Shown: positions 1-5,423, counted from the first letter of the stretch. The stretch: 6,677 bases of DNA from an uncultured bacterium (GCA_937912185.1 CALDOH010000023.1:1-6677), one strand, 5' to 3'. The notes: a model not told the origin generated them from the letters alone. Made by a program: numbers and translations.

Positions 1-1
1 G

Positions 2-208
2 CCAGACAACGATAGTAGGGATCAGGTCATTACCGAACATTATGTCAGGCCCAGTGATACTAGCAATCCTGATATTGCTGCCTATATTTTTTGCCGTTTA
101 AGGCAACTTTTTTTGGCTATGCTAGCCAACACACCCTATCGGTTGTTGTTTGCTACTCACGGCAAAAACCCTCTGTCTATCGAGATTCTCGTCGATCACA
201 AGGAATAG
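2..208 (+). CDS. C-terminal end of an unidentified protein (5' end outside window)
   Basis: This is an open frame of 68 codons running from the window edge to a TAG at 206-208. I do not recognise the product. The visible tail is mixed and soluble-looking, with an aliphatic/aromatic helix-like stretch (about residues 31-44, containing RLRQLFLAMLAN), then PYRLLFATHGKNP and an acidic end (EILVDHKE). No signal or catalytic motif is visible. The case for a real gene rests on two things: the frame is uninterrupted, and a good intrinsic terminator begins two bases after the stop in the same orientation. It converges on the Nudix gene, whose stop codon lies in the T-tract of that terminator. The start and full length cannot be seen. 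Confidence 0.55.
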   Translation, partial: PDNDSRDQVITEHYVRPSDTSNPDIAAYIFCRLRQLFLAMLANTPYRLLFATHGKNPLSIEILVDHKE

Positions 209-209
209 T

Positions 210-236
210 CCGTCTTTTTTAAAAAGGCGGTTTTTT
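210..236 (+). terminator. Rho-independent terminator of the left partial gene
   Basis: The arms CCGTCTTT (from 210) and AAAGGCGG (to 230) pair with one G-T wobble, and six T follow at 231-236. On the minus strand the same hairpin is followed by ACTATTCC, not a T-run. It is therefore directional, and at best a weak terminator for the convergent Nudix operon. The minus-strand stop codon (235-237) overlaps its T-tract. Confidence 0.8.
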
Positions 237-669
237 ATTTTATTATTCCCTTATCGAGAAGCTCTTTGAAATAAATATCTAATAGTTTTTCTGGCATGAG
301 CCTGATTTCATCTAGGTCAAACCATTTGTATTCATCGTGCTCTTCGTCTAGAACGGGCTCACCAGATATTTCACCGACATAAGTCATACGGACTATATGA
401 CGGCCAGGTACACGGAGGATGTCTTGAGCAGCAATTAGCTGAGGCTCTTTGATTAAATCAAGCTGAGTTTCTTCTTTGATCTCGCGTTTTAGATTTTTTA
501 GCAGAGGACTGCCGGCATCTATCCTGCCACCGACAATATCCCACTTAGCACCAACTTCAGGGTATTTGTCAGGATTCCTCCTTACTAGCAAATATTTTCC
601 CTCTGGATTTTTGAGCAAGGCTTTTACACCTACTTGTAGTATGATTGGTTTTTTATTGGCTGAGTTCAT
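235..669 (-). CDS. Nudix hydrolase
   Basis: Nudix enzymes hydrolyse nucleoside diphosphates linked to another group (X), releasing for example NMP and phosphate from damaged or surplus nucleotides, ADP-ribose or NAD derivatives. The 144-residue length is typical of a single-domain cytosolic enzyme. The Nudix box spans about residues 48-70, starting GGRIDAG and containing the metal-binding core REIKEE (R62, E63, E66, E67). Two consensus positions differ: S54 stands where the first Glu is usual, and Q69 where Gly is usual. The substrate cannot be read from the sequence. The strand before the box (KYLLVRRNP) and the WFDLDEI segment near residues 116-122 are typical of MutT-like and ADP-ribose-type members. 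It is the last gene of the leftward operon, and its ATG overlaps the TGA of the HAD-like gene (ATGA), implying coupled translation. The leader has only a weak AGAAG-like purine run. Confidence 0.9.
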   Translation of the reverse strand: MNSANKKPIILQVGVKALLKNPEGKYLLVRRNPDKYPEVGAKWDIVGGRIDAGSPLLKNLKREIKEETQLDLIKEPQLIAAQDILRVPGRHIVRMTYVGEISGEPVLDEEHDEYKWFDLDEIRLMPEKLLDIYFKELLDKGIIK

Positions 670-1049
670 AAGTTTTCTTCTAAAAAGGCTTTTAAAGAGT
701 CTAAATCTTTTTTATCTTTATCATAGTGATAGGTGGTGATTCCGACAGACTGAGCACTCTTGACTGCCTCTTCGTTGTGTTCAAAATATATGACGTCCTC
801 AGTTGATAGCTCAAACCTTTCCAAAAAAGTTTTGTAATACATAGGGTCGGTTTTGTCTGGATTGTGGGCTAAGCTGAAAAGCTCGTAGGGCATATCAATC
901 AAAGCGTAGTTCTTTTTTTCCTCTTCACTAGCATTTGTTAAAATTATTTTTGGATTTGGAAATTCATCCAACATTTTTTGCATTGCTACAAAAACACCCA
1001 CTTCTTTTATGACCAAAGTATTAACAGCGTCTACTAATATTGTTTTCAT
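666..1049 (-). CDS. HAD-like hydrolase fold protein, cap-less and with altered motifs
   Basis: This is a 127-residue haloacid dehalogenase-like core without room for a cap domain. Motif I is DAVNTL, with the nucleophile Asp at 7. The second Asp of the usual DxDxT/V, the general acid of phosphatases, is replaced by Val9. Motif II is IILTNA (T38), and the motif III Lys is probably K66 in NPDKTDP. Motif IV reads VIYFEHNEEAV, with E90-H91 where an acidic metal-binding pair is expected, followed by the typical SVGITTYHYD strand. From memory, CPR genomes carry many proteins of this kind, so the altered motifs may be a family trait and not decay. The fold is clear; phosphatase activity is doubtful. 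It sits four bases after the LRR gene start and overlaps the Nudix gene. No SD is visible; the leader is A/T only. Confidence 0.8.
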   Translation of the reverse strand: MKTILVDAVNTLVIKEVGVFVAMQKMLDEFPNPKIILTNASEEEKKNYALIDMPYELFSLAHNPDKTDPMYYKTFLERFELSTEDVIYFEHNEEAVKSAQSVGITTYHYDKDKKDLDSLKAFLEENL

Positions 1050-1053
1050 ATTT

Positions 1054-1551
1054 TTATTTTATGATTTTTGCACTAGCTGGTAAATTTTTTTGGATAATCT
1101 CTAGATCATATTCTGAATAATTATTGCCTGAGAGATCTAGGGTTTTTAAGTTTTTTAAATTACCCAATTCATTAGGTAGACCAGTGAGCTGATTTTCGGA
1201 TAAATCCAATATTTCTAATTTTTGTAATTGACCAATTTCTGCTGGTACGCCAGTCATTTTATTTTTACTGAGATTCAAAGATTTGAGATTTTGTAGGTGT
1301 CTAATTTCTCCTTGAATAGCACCAGTCAGTTGGTTGTCTGATACATCTAGATCTTCTAGATTTGTTTGTTCAAAAACATAGTCGGGTATTTTGGCTAGAC
1401 CCTGCCCACTTAGATCAAGTATATTACTTGAATTGACACCCTGTTGCTGGGTAACTCCTGAATCATTGGCATTTGTCGGCGCTGCTTGCTTGGTAGTACA
1501 ACCACTAAAAAGGATGGCTATAGCGATCATACTAAATATAGTAATTTTCAT
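1054..1551 (-). CDS. Leucine-rich-repeat lipoprotein
   Basis: The 165-residue protein starts with a lipoprotein signal: a short basic start (MK), a hydrophobic stretch to about residue 16, and a lipobox LFSGC with the lipidated Cys at 18. A polar Ala/Asn/Gln/Ser linker (about 19-42) leads to a short LRR domain. The repeats of about 23 residues fall near 44-64, 65-87, 88-110, 111-133 and 134-158, with the pattern LxxLxLSxNxLTGxP (for example LEILDLSENQLTG). LRR solenoids bind proteins or glycans, so a membrane-anchored surface-binding role is likely. The partner is unknown. It lies between two enzyme genes of the leftward operon, 11 bases after the hydrolase gene, with an A-rich SD-less leader. 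Five repeats is short for an LRR protein, but the signal and repeats are complete, so it does not look truncated. Confidence 0.9.
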   Translation of the reverse strand: MKITIFSMIAIAILFSGCTTKQAAPTNANDSGVTQQQGVNSSNILDLSGQGLAKIPDYVFEQTNLEDLDVSDNQLTGAIQGEIRHLQNLKSLNLSKNKMTGVPAEIGQLQKLEILDLSENQLTGLPNELGNLKNLKTLDLSGNNYSEYDLEIIQKNLPASAKIIK

Positions 1552-1562
1552 ATTTTTTTTGA

Positions 1563-2078
1563 TTAGTTTATAAATTCACTTAAGTTTAAAAATTCAATTT
1601 CTTCCCTAGTTGCCTTGAGGTCTTTGAAGGTAAAATTTTGAGTTTCATCATCAAAAGCCATGCAACAATCTTTGATTACTTTGATATCAAAGTTACGATC
1701 ATAGGCATCTTGGACCACACTTCTGACACAGAGGTTGGTCAAAATACCACAAACTACAATTTCTTCGATTCCTAGTAATTCTTTTTCTAGATTGGTTTTA
1801 AAAAATGGACTGATTTTATTTTTAGTAATGAAAGTATCATCATCTTTTTTATTGAGCTCGTCTATTATTTCTACATTGGAGGAATTTTCTACAAAAGCGT
1901 CATCAGTATCTTTTTCAATATGCTGAGTCCAAATTATTTTGTAGTCTTGGCTTCGACAAAAATCAAGCAGTTGGTTAGTTGTGGTAATTGCCGAAGAAAT
2001 ATCGCCAACATAGTAGTCTGAATTTTTGTCCAGCCACTCTTTTTGAAAGTCTATTAGCAGTAAAGCTTTTTTGGGCAT
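1563..2078 (-). CDS. Cysteine hydrolase of the isochorismatase-like family
   Basis: The 171-residue length is normal for a single-domain member of this family, which hydrolyses amides or vinyl ethers through an Asp-Lys-Cys triad. The triad is visible: D10 in LLLIDFQKEW, K86 in ITKNKISPF (matching the usual KxxxSxF), and C117 in GILTNLCVRS, preceded by the Gly-Ile of the cis-peptide region. The second half ends in the expected VIKDCCMAFDD strand and loop. The nicotinamidase metal site (Asp-x-His with a further His) is not apparent; the matching segment is WTQHIEKDTDDAF. I therefore call it a generic cysteine hydrolase and not PncA. The true substrate is unknown. It lies 12 bases downstream of the HD gene and upstream of the LRR lipoprotein gene, and has no SD. 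Confidence 0.9.
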   Translation of the reverse strand: MPKKALLLIDFQKEWLDKNSDYYVGDISSAITTTNQLLDFCRSQDYKIIWTQHIEKDTDDAFVENSSNVEIIDELNKKDDDTFITKNKISPFFKTNLEKELLGIEEIVVCGILTNLCVRSVVQDAYDRNFDIKVIKDCCMAFDDETQNFTFKDLKATREEIEFLNLSEFIN

Positions 2079-2090
2079 AGTATTATTTAT

Positions 2091-2696
2091 TTATCTATTT
2101 TTAGGGGTCCAAATATTTTCCCACCATTCAGAAACAGCAGCGTCTAATATTTCTCGGCCTAGTTTTTTGGCAGAGTCGGTTTTGAGATTGTGGTATTGAA
2201 CTTTCTCTTTGTCAGCGTTTCCTTTTCCAGAAAGCCAAATTTCTGCCTCTTTGTTTCCCTGATGAGTGTATTCTTTGAGTAGTAGTATCTGATCAATTAG
2301 GTCAGCATCCTTGGCAATGATAGCTTCTTTGCTTTCTCGAGCTTCAAACTCTTGATCAATTTCAAATAAGTCAGCAAAAGGTAAATCTCCTAATTGGTCT
2401 TTGGAGATTTCGTCTTCAAACACTTTTATATACTTTTTGTGTACATAATTATGATCACCACTCCTTACTTCTTTGGTGTCATGCAAGAGGGCCATCATGA
2501 CTGTTTTGTAGGGATCAGCATTTTCTAGTTTGGCCAAAAACCAAGCAATGATAGTCACTCGATAAGAATGAGTGGCTATGTTGTCTGATAGATCTTGAGA
2601 CAAGAGCATTTGTTGATGCATTCTTGGTAGTTTTCTCATTGTGCCAAGCTCAAACAAGAAGTCGGTTATTCTTTTGCTATTATTATCTTTTTCCAT
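2091..2696 (-). CDS. HD-domain phosphohydrolase, YfbR/HDDC2-like
   Basis: This 201-residue cytosolic protein shows the metal-binding HD pattern: H43 in IATHSYRV, the H72-D73 doublet in ALLHDTKEV, and a later Asp at 130 or 132 in AKDADLID. Both the THSYRV spacing before the HD doublet and the overall length match the YfbR/HDDC2 type, whose E. coli member removes phosphate from deoxynucleoside monophosphates. That substrate is inferred from family resemblance. It is the first gene of the leftward operon; a promoter at 2721-2749 gives a predicted leader of only about 18 bases without an SD. With the Nudix, HAD-like and cysteine-hydrolase genes downstream, it suggests an operon for cleaning or salvaging small metabolites. 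Confidence 0.87.
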   Translation of the reverse strand: MEKDNNSKRITDFLFELGTMRKLPRMHQQMLLSQDLSDNIATHSYRVTIIAWFLAKLENADPYKTVMMALLHDTKEVRSGDHNYVHKKYIKVFEDEISKDQLGDLPFADLFEIDQEFEARESKEAIIAKDADLIDQILLLKEYTHQGNKEAEIWLSGKGNADKEKVQYHNLKTDSAKKLGREILDAAVSEWWENIWTPKNR

Positions 2697-2720
2697 ATTT
2701 CGTATTAATTTTATATACTC

Positions 2721-2749
2721 ATCATAGCTAATCTAGGACAAAGTGTAAA
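2721..2749 (-). promoter_or_regulatory. Sigma-70-type promoter of the leftward operon
   Basis: On the minus strand the -35 box is TTTACA (2744-2749), the spacer is 17 bases, and the -10 box is TATGAT (2721-2726). Transcription should start near 2714, leaving a leader of about 18 bases before the HD-gene ATG. The -35 box is 11 bases from that of the divergent rightward promoter. Confidence 0.75.
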
Positions 2750-2760
2750 ATAGCTATATA

Positions 2761-2789
2761 TTGACAAAATCGCCTAAATATAGTAATAT
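2761..2789 (+). promoter_or_regulatory. Sigma-70-type promoter of the rightward five-gene operon
   Basis: The -35 box is a perfect TTGACA (2761-2766), the spacer is 17 bases, and the -10 box is TAATAT (2784-2789). Transcription should start near 2796, giving a leader of about 43 bases. The sequence TTGACAAAATCGC closely matches that of the promoter at 5424, suggesting shared control. Confidence 0.85.
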
Positions 2790-2816
2790 AAGCAATCCGG
2801 TTTAACAATAACCTTG

Positions 2817-2833
2817 TCCTTTGAGAAAGGGGG
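2817..2833 (+). promoter_or_regulatory. SD (2826-2833) overlapped by a small leader hairpin; sets the ATG 2839 start
   Basis: The SD AAAGGGGG (2826-2833) lies five bases before the ATG at 2839 and decides this start over the in-frame TTG at 2821, which has no SD. TCCTTT (2817-2822) can pair with AAAGGG (2826-2831) around a GAG loop, with one T-G pair, and so cover most of the SD. The hairpin is short and might be weak in vivo. Confidence 0.5.
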
Positions 2834-2838
2834 CAATC

Positions 2839-3453
2839 ATGTCCGAGCTACTGTCAATTGCGGCTAGCCTGTTCATGGTTGCCGTAGTTATAACGTATTT
2901 TCTGCAAGTTCGAGACAATGTTTCGACACCCAATCCGGCCACTTGGCTGATCTGGTCTGTGGTCTCGACCATGAATTGTATTAGCTATTTTTCTGTGGTT
3001 GAGGGCAATGTTTTCAAGTTTTTCGTGACAGTCATCGTGGCTGTCGGCTTGAGCATCGTCTGCATCTACACTCTGCGTACTGGCAGGTTTGGTAAGATTG
3101 GCTGGGTGGAGATAATTTCACTCTTGTTGGCAGTAGCTGTTGGTGTGGTTTGGAAAACCGCTGGTCCCAAGCTGGCCAATCTGGCTCTGCAGGTGATCTT
3201 TGTGATTTCCTTTATCCCCACTATCCGTGGGCTGATCAAGGGAGAGCTCAAGGAAAGGCCGCGGCCTTGGATCTTAGCGGTTACCGCCTATGTCTGTCAG
3301 GTTCTATCTCTTCTGGCCGACTGGCAGGGAGACTGGATCTCATTGGTTTATCCCGTTGTCAACGGAATTATCGGCAACGGCTCTGTCGCTGCCATCATTC
3401 TGTACCAAGCGAAGCATCAAGCTTCTAGGCCTCAGCTGAGGAGGATGAAATGA
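2839..3453 (+). CDS. SWEET/PQ-loop-like 7-TM membrane protein, copy 1
   Basis: The 204-residue integral membrane protein has about seven hydrophobic segments (roughly 3-23, 34-52, 59-79, 89-107, 112-134, 144-161 and 166-190). The layout looks like 3+1+3, as in SWEET transporters. Repeat 1 carries PNPATW (31-36) between helices 1 and 2. Repeat 2 has a related stretch, IPTIRGLIKGEL to RPRPW, at about 126-144, so the protein seems to be an internal duplication. The basic segment RTGRFGK (80-86) suggests a cytoplasmic loop. SWEET and PQ-loop proteins move sugars or amino acids, or sense them; the substrate here is unknown. It is paralogous to the next gene, which has the same length and motifs and overlaps it by ATGA. 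It is the first gene of the rightward operon. Family assignment by eye is moderately sure; the membrane nature is certain. Confidence 0.8.
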   Translation: MSELLSIAASLFMVAVVITYFLQVRDNVSTPNPATWLIWSVVSTMNCISYFSVVEGNVFKFFVTVIVAVGLSIVCIYTLRTGRFGKIGWVEIISLLLAVAVGVVWKTAGPKLANLALQVIFVISFIPTIRGLIKGELKERPRPWILAVTAYVCQVLSLLADWQGDWISLVYPVVNGIIGNGSVAAIILYQAKHQASRPQLRRMK

Positions 3454-4064
3454 ACGACTATACTCCGGTGCTGGGTGTGGGAGCAGCTCTGCTCCATGGT
3501 ACGGCCTATGTGCTGTATAATATCCAGACACACTTCGGGCAGTCCAAACCCAATCCGGCTAGCTGGTCGGTCTGGACGGTTTTGGCCATCATCAACGCTT
3601 TTTCCTTTCAGGAGCTGAGCGGAGACCTGGTATCCACTCTCCAGTCTTTCATCGGCTCGGTGGCTTGCATCTTCACCTTTGGCTATGCTTTGCTCAACGG
3701 CAAGTTTAGTCGATTGGGTCGCAAGGAGTGGTTTACTCTGGCGATGGCCTTGTTGGCTGTCATGGTTTGGTGGATTTTCCAGAACGCGGCTTACGCCAAC
3801 ATGATTGTTTTGCTGGCCATTCTGGTTTCATTCAAGCCGACTTTTGATGGTGTTTACAAGGATCCCTTCAAAGAGGTTCCTAGGTCGTGGTGGCTTTGGA
3901 CTTTAGCCTATGGGTTGACAACTGCGAGTGTCTTGATTCGTCATAAGCCACTCTTGGCTCTACTGATGCCAGTTGCTCTGATGATCGCCCATGGGTCGAT
4001 CGCTGTACTTTCGTCGCAGAGTCGTAAGGATAGATATTCTCAGGTTTTCGAACAGGAGGAATAG
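3450..4064 (+). CDS. SWEET/PQ-loop-like 7-TM membrane protein, copy 2
   Basis: This is a 204-residue paralogue of the preceding protein. It shares PNPASW (34-39, against PNPATW), a following W/T-rich helix, NGKFSRLGRKEW (83-94, against TGRFGKIGWVE), and a second-half unit VSFKPTFDGVYKDPF then VPRSWWLW (126-150, against ISFIPTIRGLIKG then RPRPW). Hydrophobic segments lie at about 4-25, 37-54, 63-83, 94-110, 115-136, 145-162 and 166-188. A charged tail (SRKDRYSQVFEQEE) ends the protein. Its ATG overlaps the stop of copy 1 and has a perfect SD AGGAGG (3439-3444) five bases upstream, so the two should be made together. Two different copies side by side suggest a heteromeric complex or two substrates. 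SWEET and SemiSWEET proteins are known to oligomerise, but the function here is not established. Confidence 0.8.
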   Translation: MNDYTPVLGVGAALLHGTAYVLYNIQTHFGQSKPNPASWSVWTVLAIINAFSFQELSGDLVSTLQSFIGSVACIFTFGYALLNGKFSRLGRKEWFTLAMALLAVMVWWIFQNAAYANMIVLLAILVSFKPTFDGVYKDPFKEVPRSWWLWTLAYGLTTASVLIRHKPLLALLMPVALMIAHGSIAVLSSQSRKDRYSQVFEQEE

Positions 4065-4066
4065 AG

Positions 4067-4417
4067 ATGCACAGCAAAGGTCTTTTCCGTTTTCAGCTGC
4101 TGGGTGTAGTGCTGGCCTTCAGTGCGATTGGTTTCTACGCCAGCCTGTTTCTGGGCATTGCCTGGCTGATCGCGCCGATCGTCGGCTGGATCTTCTGGCA
4201 GGAGATCAGGCGTCCGGCTCTGCTGGCTGCTTTGGCCCTGGGACTGTTTCTGGGCGGGCTGCCTCTGTGGAGCATCTTTGCCTCCACCTTCGAGTCCTGG
4301 CCCATCCGCCTGCTGCTGATCGTTTCCGTGCCGCTCTGCCTTTTGGCCGGAGCATTGGTCAAGCAGATTCACCTGATCAGTCGTCGCAAGGACATTCTGT
4401 TCATCAGTGCCTGCTAG
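4067..4417 (+). CDS. Small polytopic membrane protein of unknown function
   Basis: The 116-residue, strongly hydrophobic protein probably has four membrane helices (about 8-25, 27-44, 51-72 and 80-101). It has a basic start (MHSKGLFRF), a basic loop (EIRRP, 46-50) and a basic tail (KQIHLISRRKD). No known motif is visible and I cannot name a family. It begins two bases after the stop of PQ-like copy 2, with SD AGGAGG (4054-4059) inside the end of that gene, so it is almost certainly co-translated. The context suggests an accessory subunit of the preceding membrane proteins. Its G+C is clearly higher than theirs. A long minus-strand frame across this gene is a by-product of that composition. 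Confidence 0.75.
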   Translation: MHSKGLFRFQLLGVVLAFSAIGFYASLFLGIAWLIAPIVGWIFWQEIRRPALLAALALGLFLGGLPLWSIFASTFESWPIRLLLIVSVPLCLLAGALVKQIHLISRRKDILFISAC

Positions 4418-4429
4418 GGCACATATCGT

Positions 4430-4434
4430 GGAGG
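4430..4434 (+). promoter_or_regulatory. SD GGAGG supporting a TTG start
   Basis: GGAGG at 4430-4434 sits seven bases before the TTG at 4442, which opens the frame of the zinc-ribbon gene. The next in-frame ATG is 18 codons further in and has no comparable SD. Confidence 0.75.
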
Positions 4435-4441
4435 TAAGACC

Positions 4442-4963
4442 TTGAAGAAATCGACAGTAGATTGCTATCCGCAGGGTAGCGCCGAGTACGTGGTCATGCA
4501 CGCCCGCTGGCAAGCCAGTCGTGGTCGTCGACCTTCGGCCACCCTGTCCTTTATGCGCAATCCGCGCCAGGCTCTGGCCTGGGCGAGGCGCTACGCCTAC
4601 TTCCCGGATACCGAGACCGGTCTGTATCTCAACGGTCAGGTGCCTGAGGACTACAAGTGCGGCGAGTGCGGTGCCCACGGCGTCAAGCTGTGGCGGTTGT
4701 ACCAGACTTTCCTGGATCACCAGCAGTTCACCTGCGCTGAGTGCTCGGCCAAGGCCGAGGACAAGGACATCAGCGGCATCAACGCCGACGGCTGTATGCC
4801 TTGCGAGCTCGGTTGTGGAGATACCGACCAGATCGGTTGGCGAGTGCCGGCCATTCCCACTGAGGAGCTGGACACCTACTGGGGCTATAGCTCCGTACCG
4901 CAGCCGGGCTGTGACTGGTGGCGCAAGCTGCCCAACACCACCAAGAAGGCCGCGGTGGCCTAG
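4442..4963 (+). CDS. Zinc-ribbon protein of unknown function, TTG start
   Basis: The 173-residue soluble protein has an N-terminal basic, Arg/Ala-rich region (about 20-60, with RWQASRGRRPS and ALAWARRYAYF). It is followed by a likely zinc ribbon: C73-x2-C76 (CGEC) and C98-x2-C101 (CAEC), 21 residues apart. A second Cys group follows (C118, C121, C125). The C-terminal part holds TDQIGWRVPAIPTEE, YWGYSSVP and WWRKLPN. From memory, a similar arrangement (zinc ribbon with GVKLWR, then TDQIGW, YWGY(S/T)SVP and WWRRLP) occurs in uncharacterised proteins of actinobacteria and their phages; this recollection is unchecked. Zinc ribbons often bind nucleic acid or protein, but no function is known. Its strong GC bias (43 of 60 bases in 4561-4620) is far above the left operon and may point to transfer. 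It starts 24 bases after the small membrane protein gene. Confidence 0.82.
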   Translation: MKKSTVDCYPQGSAEYVVMHARWQASRGRRPSATLSFMRNPRQALAWARRYAYFPDTETGLYLNGQVPEDYKCGECGAHGVKLWRLYQTFLDHQQFTCAECSAKAEDKDISGINADGCMPCELGCGDTDQIGWRVPAIPTEELDTYWGYSSVPQPGCDWWRKLPNTTKKAAVA

Positions 4964-5011
4964 CCCTGTTCAAGAGCGATTGCTTGTATTGGAAAACCCA
5001 AGGAGTGTTAC

Positions 5012-5359
5012 ATGGAACTTAGCACAGAAATTCTTGCCAGATTCGTTGGCGGCGATATCGAGATCCAAAACGGCGGAGAGAACTATCTCTTCCGCGGTCC
5101 GATCAAGACCGCCACTGTCGACGGCGAAGATGTCATCATCGAGTTCGAGTGGACGGCCAAGAACGATGGTGGACCCAATCGGCCCACCAAGACCTGGACC
5201 ATCGTCGGGAACAAGATCTACGCGATCAGCATGATGATCTACTCGGCTTCCGAGAGCGATGGCAGGATGATCCTGCAGTCGTCCATCATGGGCGAGCTCA
5301 CGGTGTTGTTCCCGCCCGGCGGGAGCAAGCTCGACCCGGGTCGCGTCAGCGGCCTCTAG
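5012..5359 (+). CDS. Small conserved-looking soluble protein of unknown function
   Basis: The 115-residue protein has no signal or membrane segment. It begins with a short helix-like stretch (ELSTEILARFVGG) and continues with alternating hydrophobic and polar strands (DIEIQN, NYLFRGPIKTATV, DVIIEFEWTAK, KTWTIVG, KIYAISMMIYSAS, ELTVLFPPGG), so a small beta barrel or sandwich is likely. I have the impression of similar proteins (YLFRG, EWTAK, SKLDPxRV end) recurring in CPR genomes as hypothetical proteins, but cannot name a family. The start is well supported by AAGGAG (5000-5005), six bases before the ATG. It is the last gene of the rightward operon, 48 bases after the zinc-ribbon gene, and a terminator follows. 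Its G+C is also high. No catalytic motif is seen. Confidence 0.78.
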   Translation: MELSTEILARFVGGDIEIQNGGENYLFRGPIKTATVDGEDVIIEFEWTAKNDGGPNRPTKTWTIVGNKIYAISMMIYSASESDGRMILQSSIMGELTVLFPPGGSKLDPGRVSGL

Positions 5360-5375
5360 AACCAGTTCTTTCATA

Positions 5376-5404
5376 CCATCGACAAGTTCGGTGGTTTTTT
5401 ATTT
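5376..5404 (+). terminator. Rho-independent terminator of the rightward operon
   Basis: The stem CCATCGA (5376-5382) and TCGGTGG (5388-5394), with one T-G pair and a five-base loop, is followed by TTTTTTATTTA. It lies 16 bases after the last stop codon of the operon. Confidence 0.88.
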
Positions 5405-5423
5405 ATGTATTTTAGTTATATAA

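Noticed and set aside
1563..2078. Nicotinamidase (PncA) assignment
   Set aside because: The catalytic triad is present, but the metal-binding Asp-x-His pattern of nicotinamidases is not seen.
2821..2838. TTG at 2821 as start of the first PQ-like gene
   Set aside because: The SD at 2826-2833 is downstream of it and correctly spaced for the ATG at 2839.
4040..4720. 226-codon minus-strand open frame
   Set aside because: It lies antisense to three well-supported plus-strand genes, is rich in Gln/Arg/Gly low-complexity sequence typical of antisense GC-rich DNA, and has no supported start.
4521..5234. 237-codon plus-strand open frame
   Set aside because: It overlaps the zinc-ribbon and beta-rich genes in another frame, and its Ser/Arg/Pro/Thr-rich product is what frame-shifted GC-rich codons give.
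4970..5374. 134-codon minus-strand open frame
   Set aside because: It is antisense to the small beta-rich gene, which has its own good SD and a matching terminator. No SD or promoter was seen for this frame.
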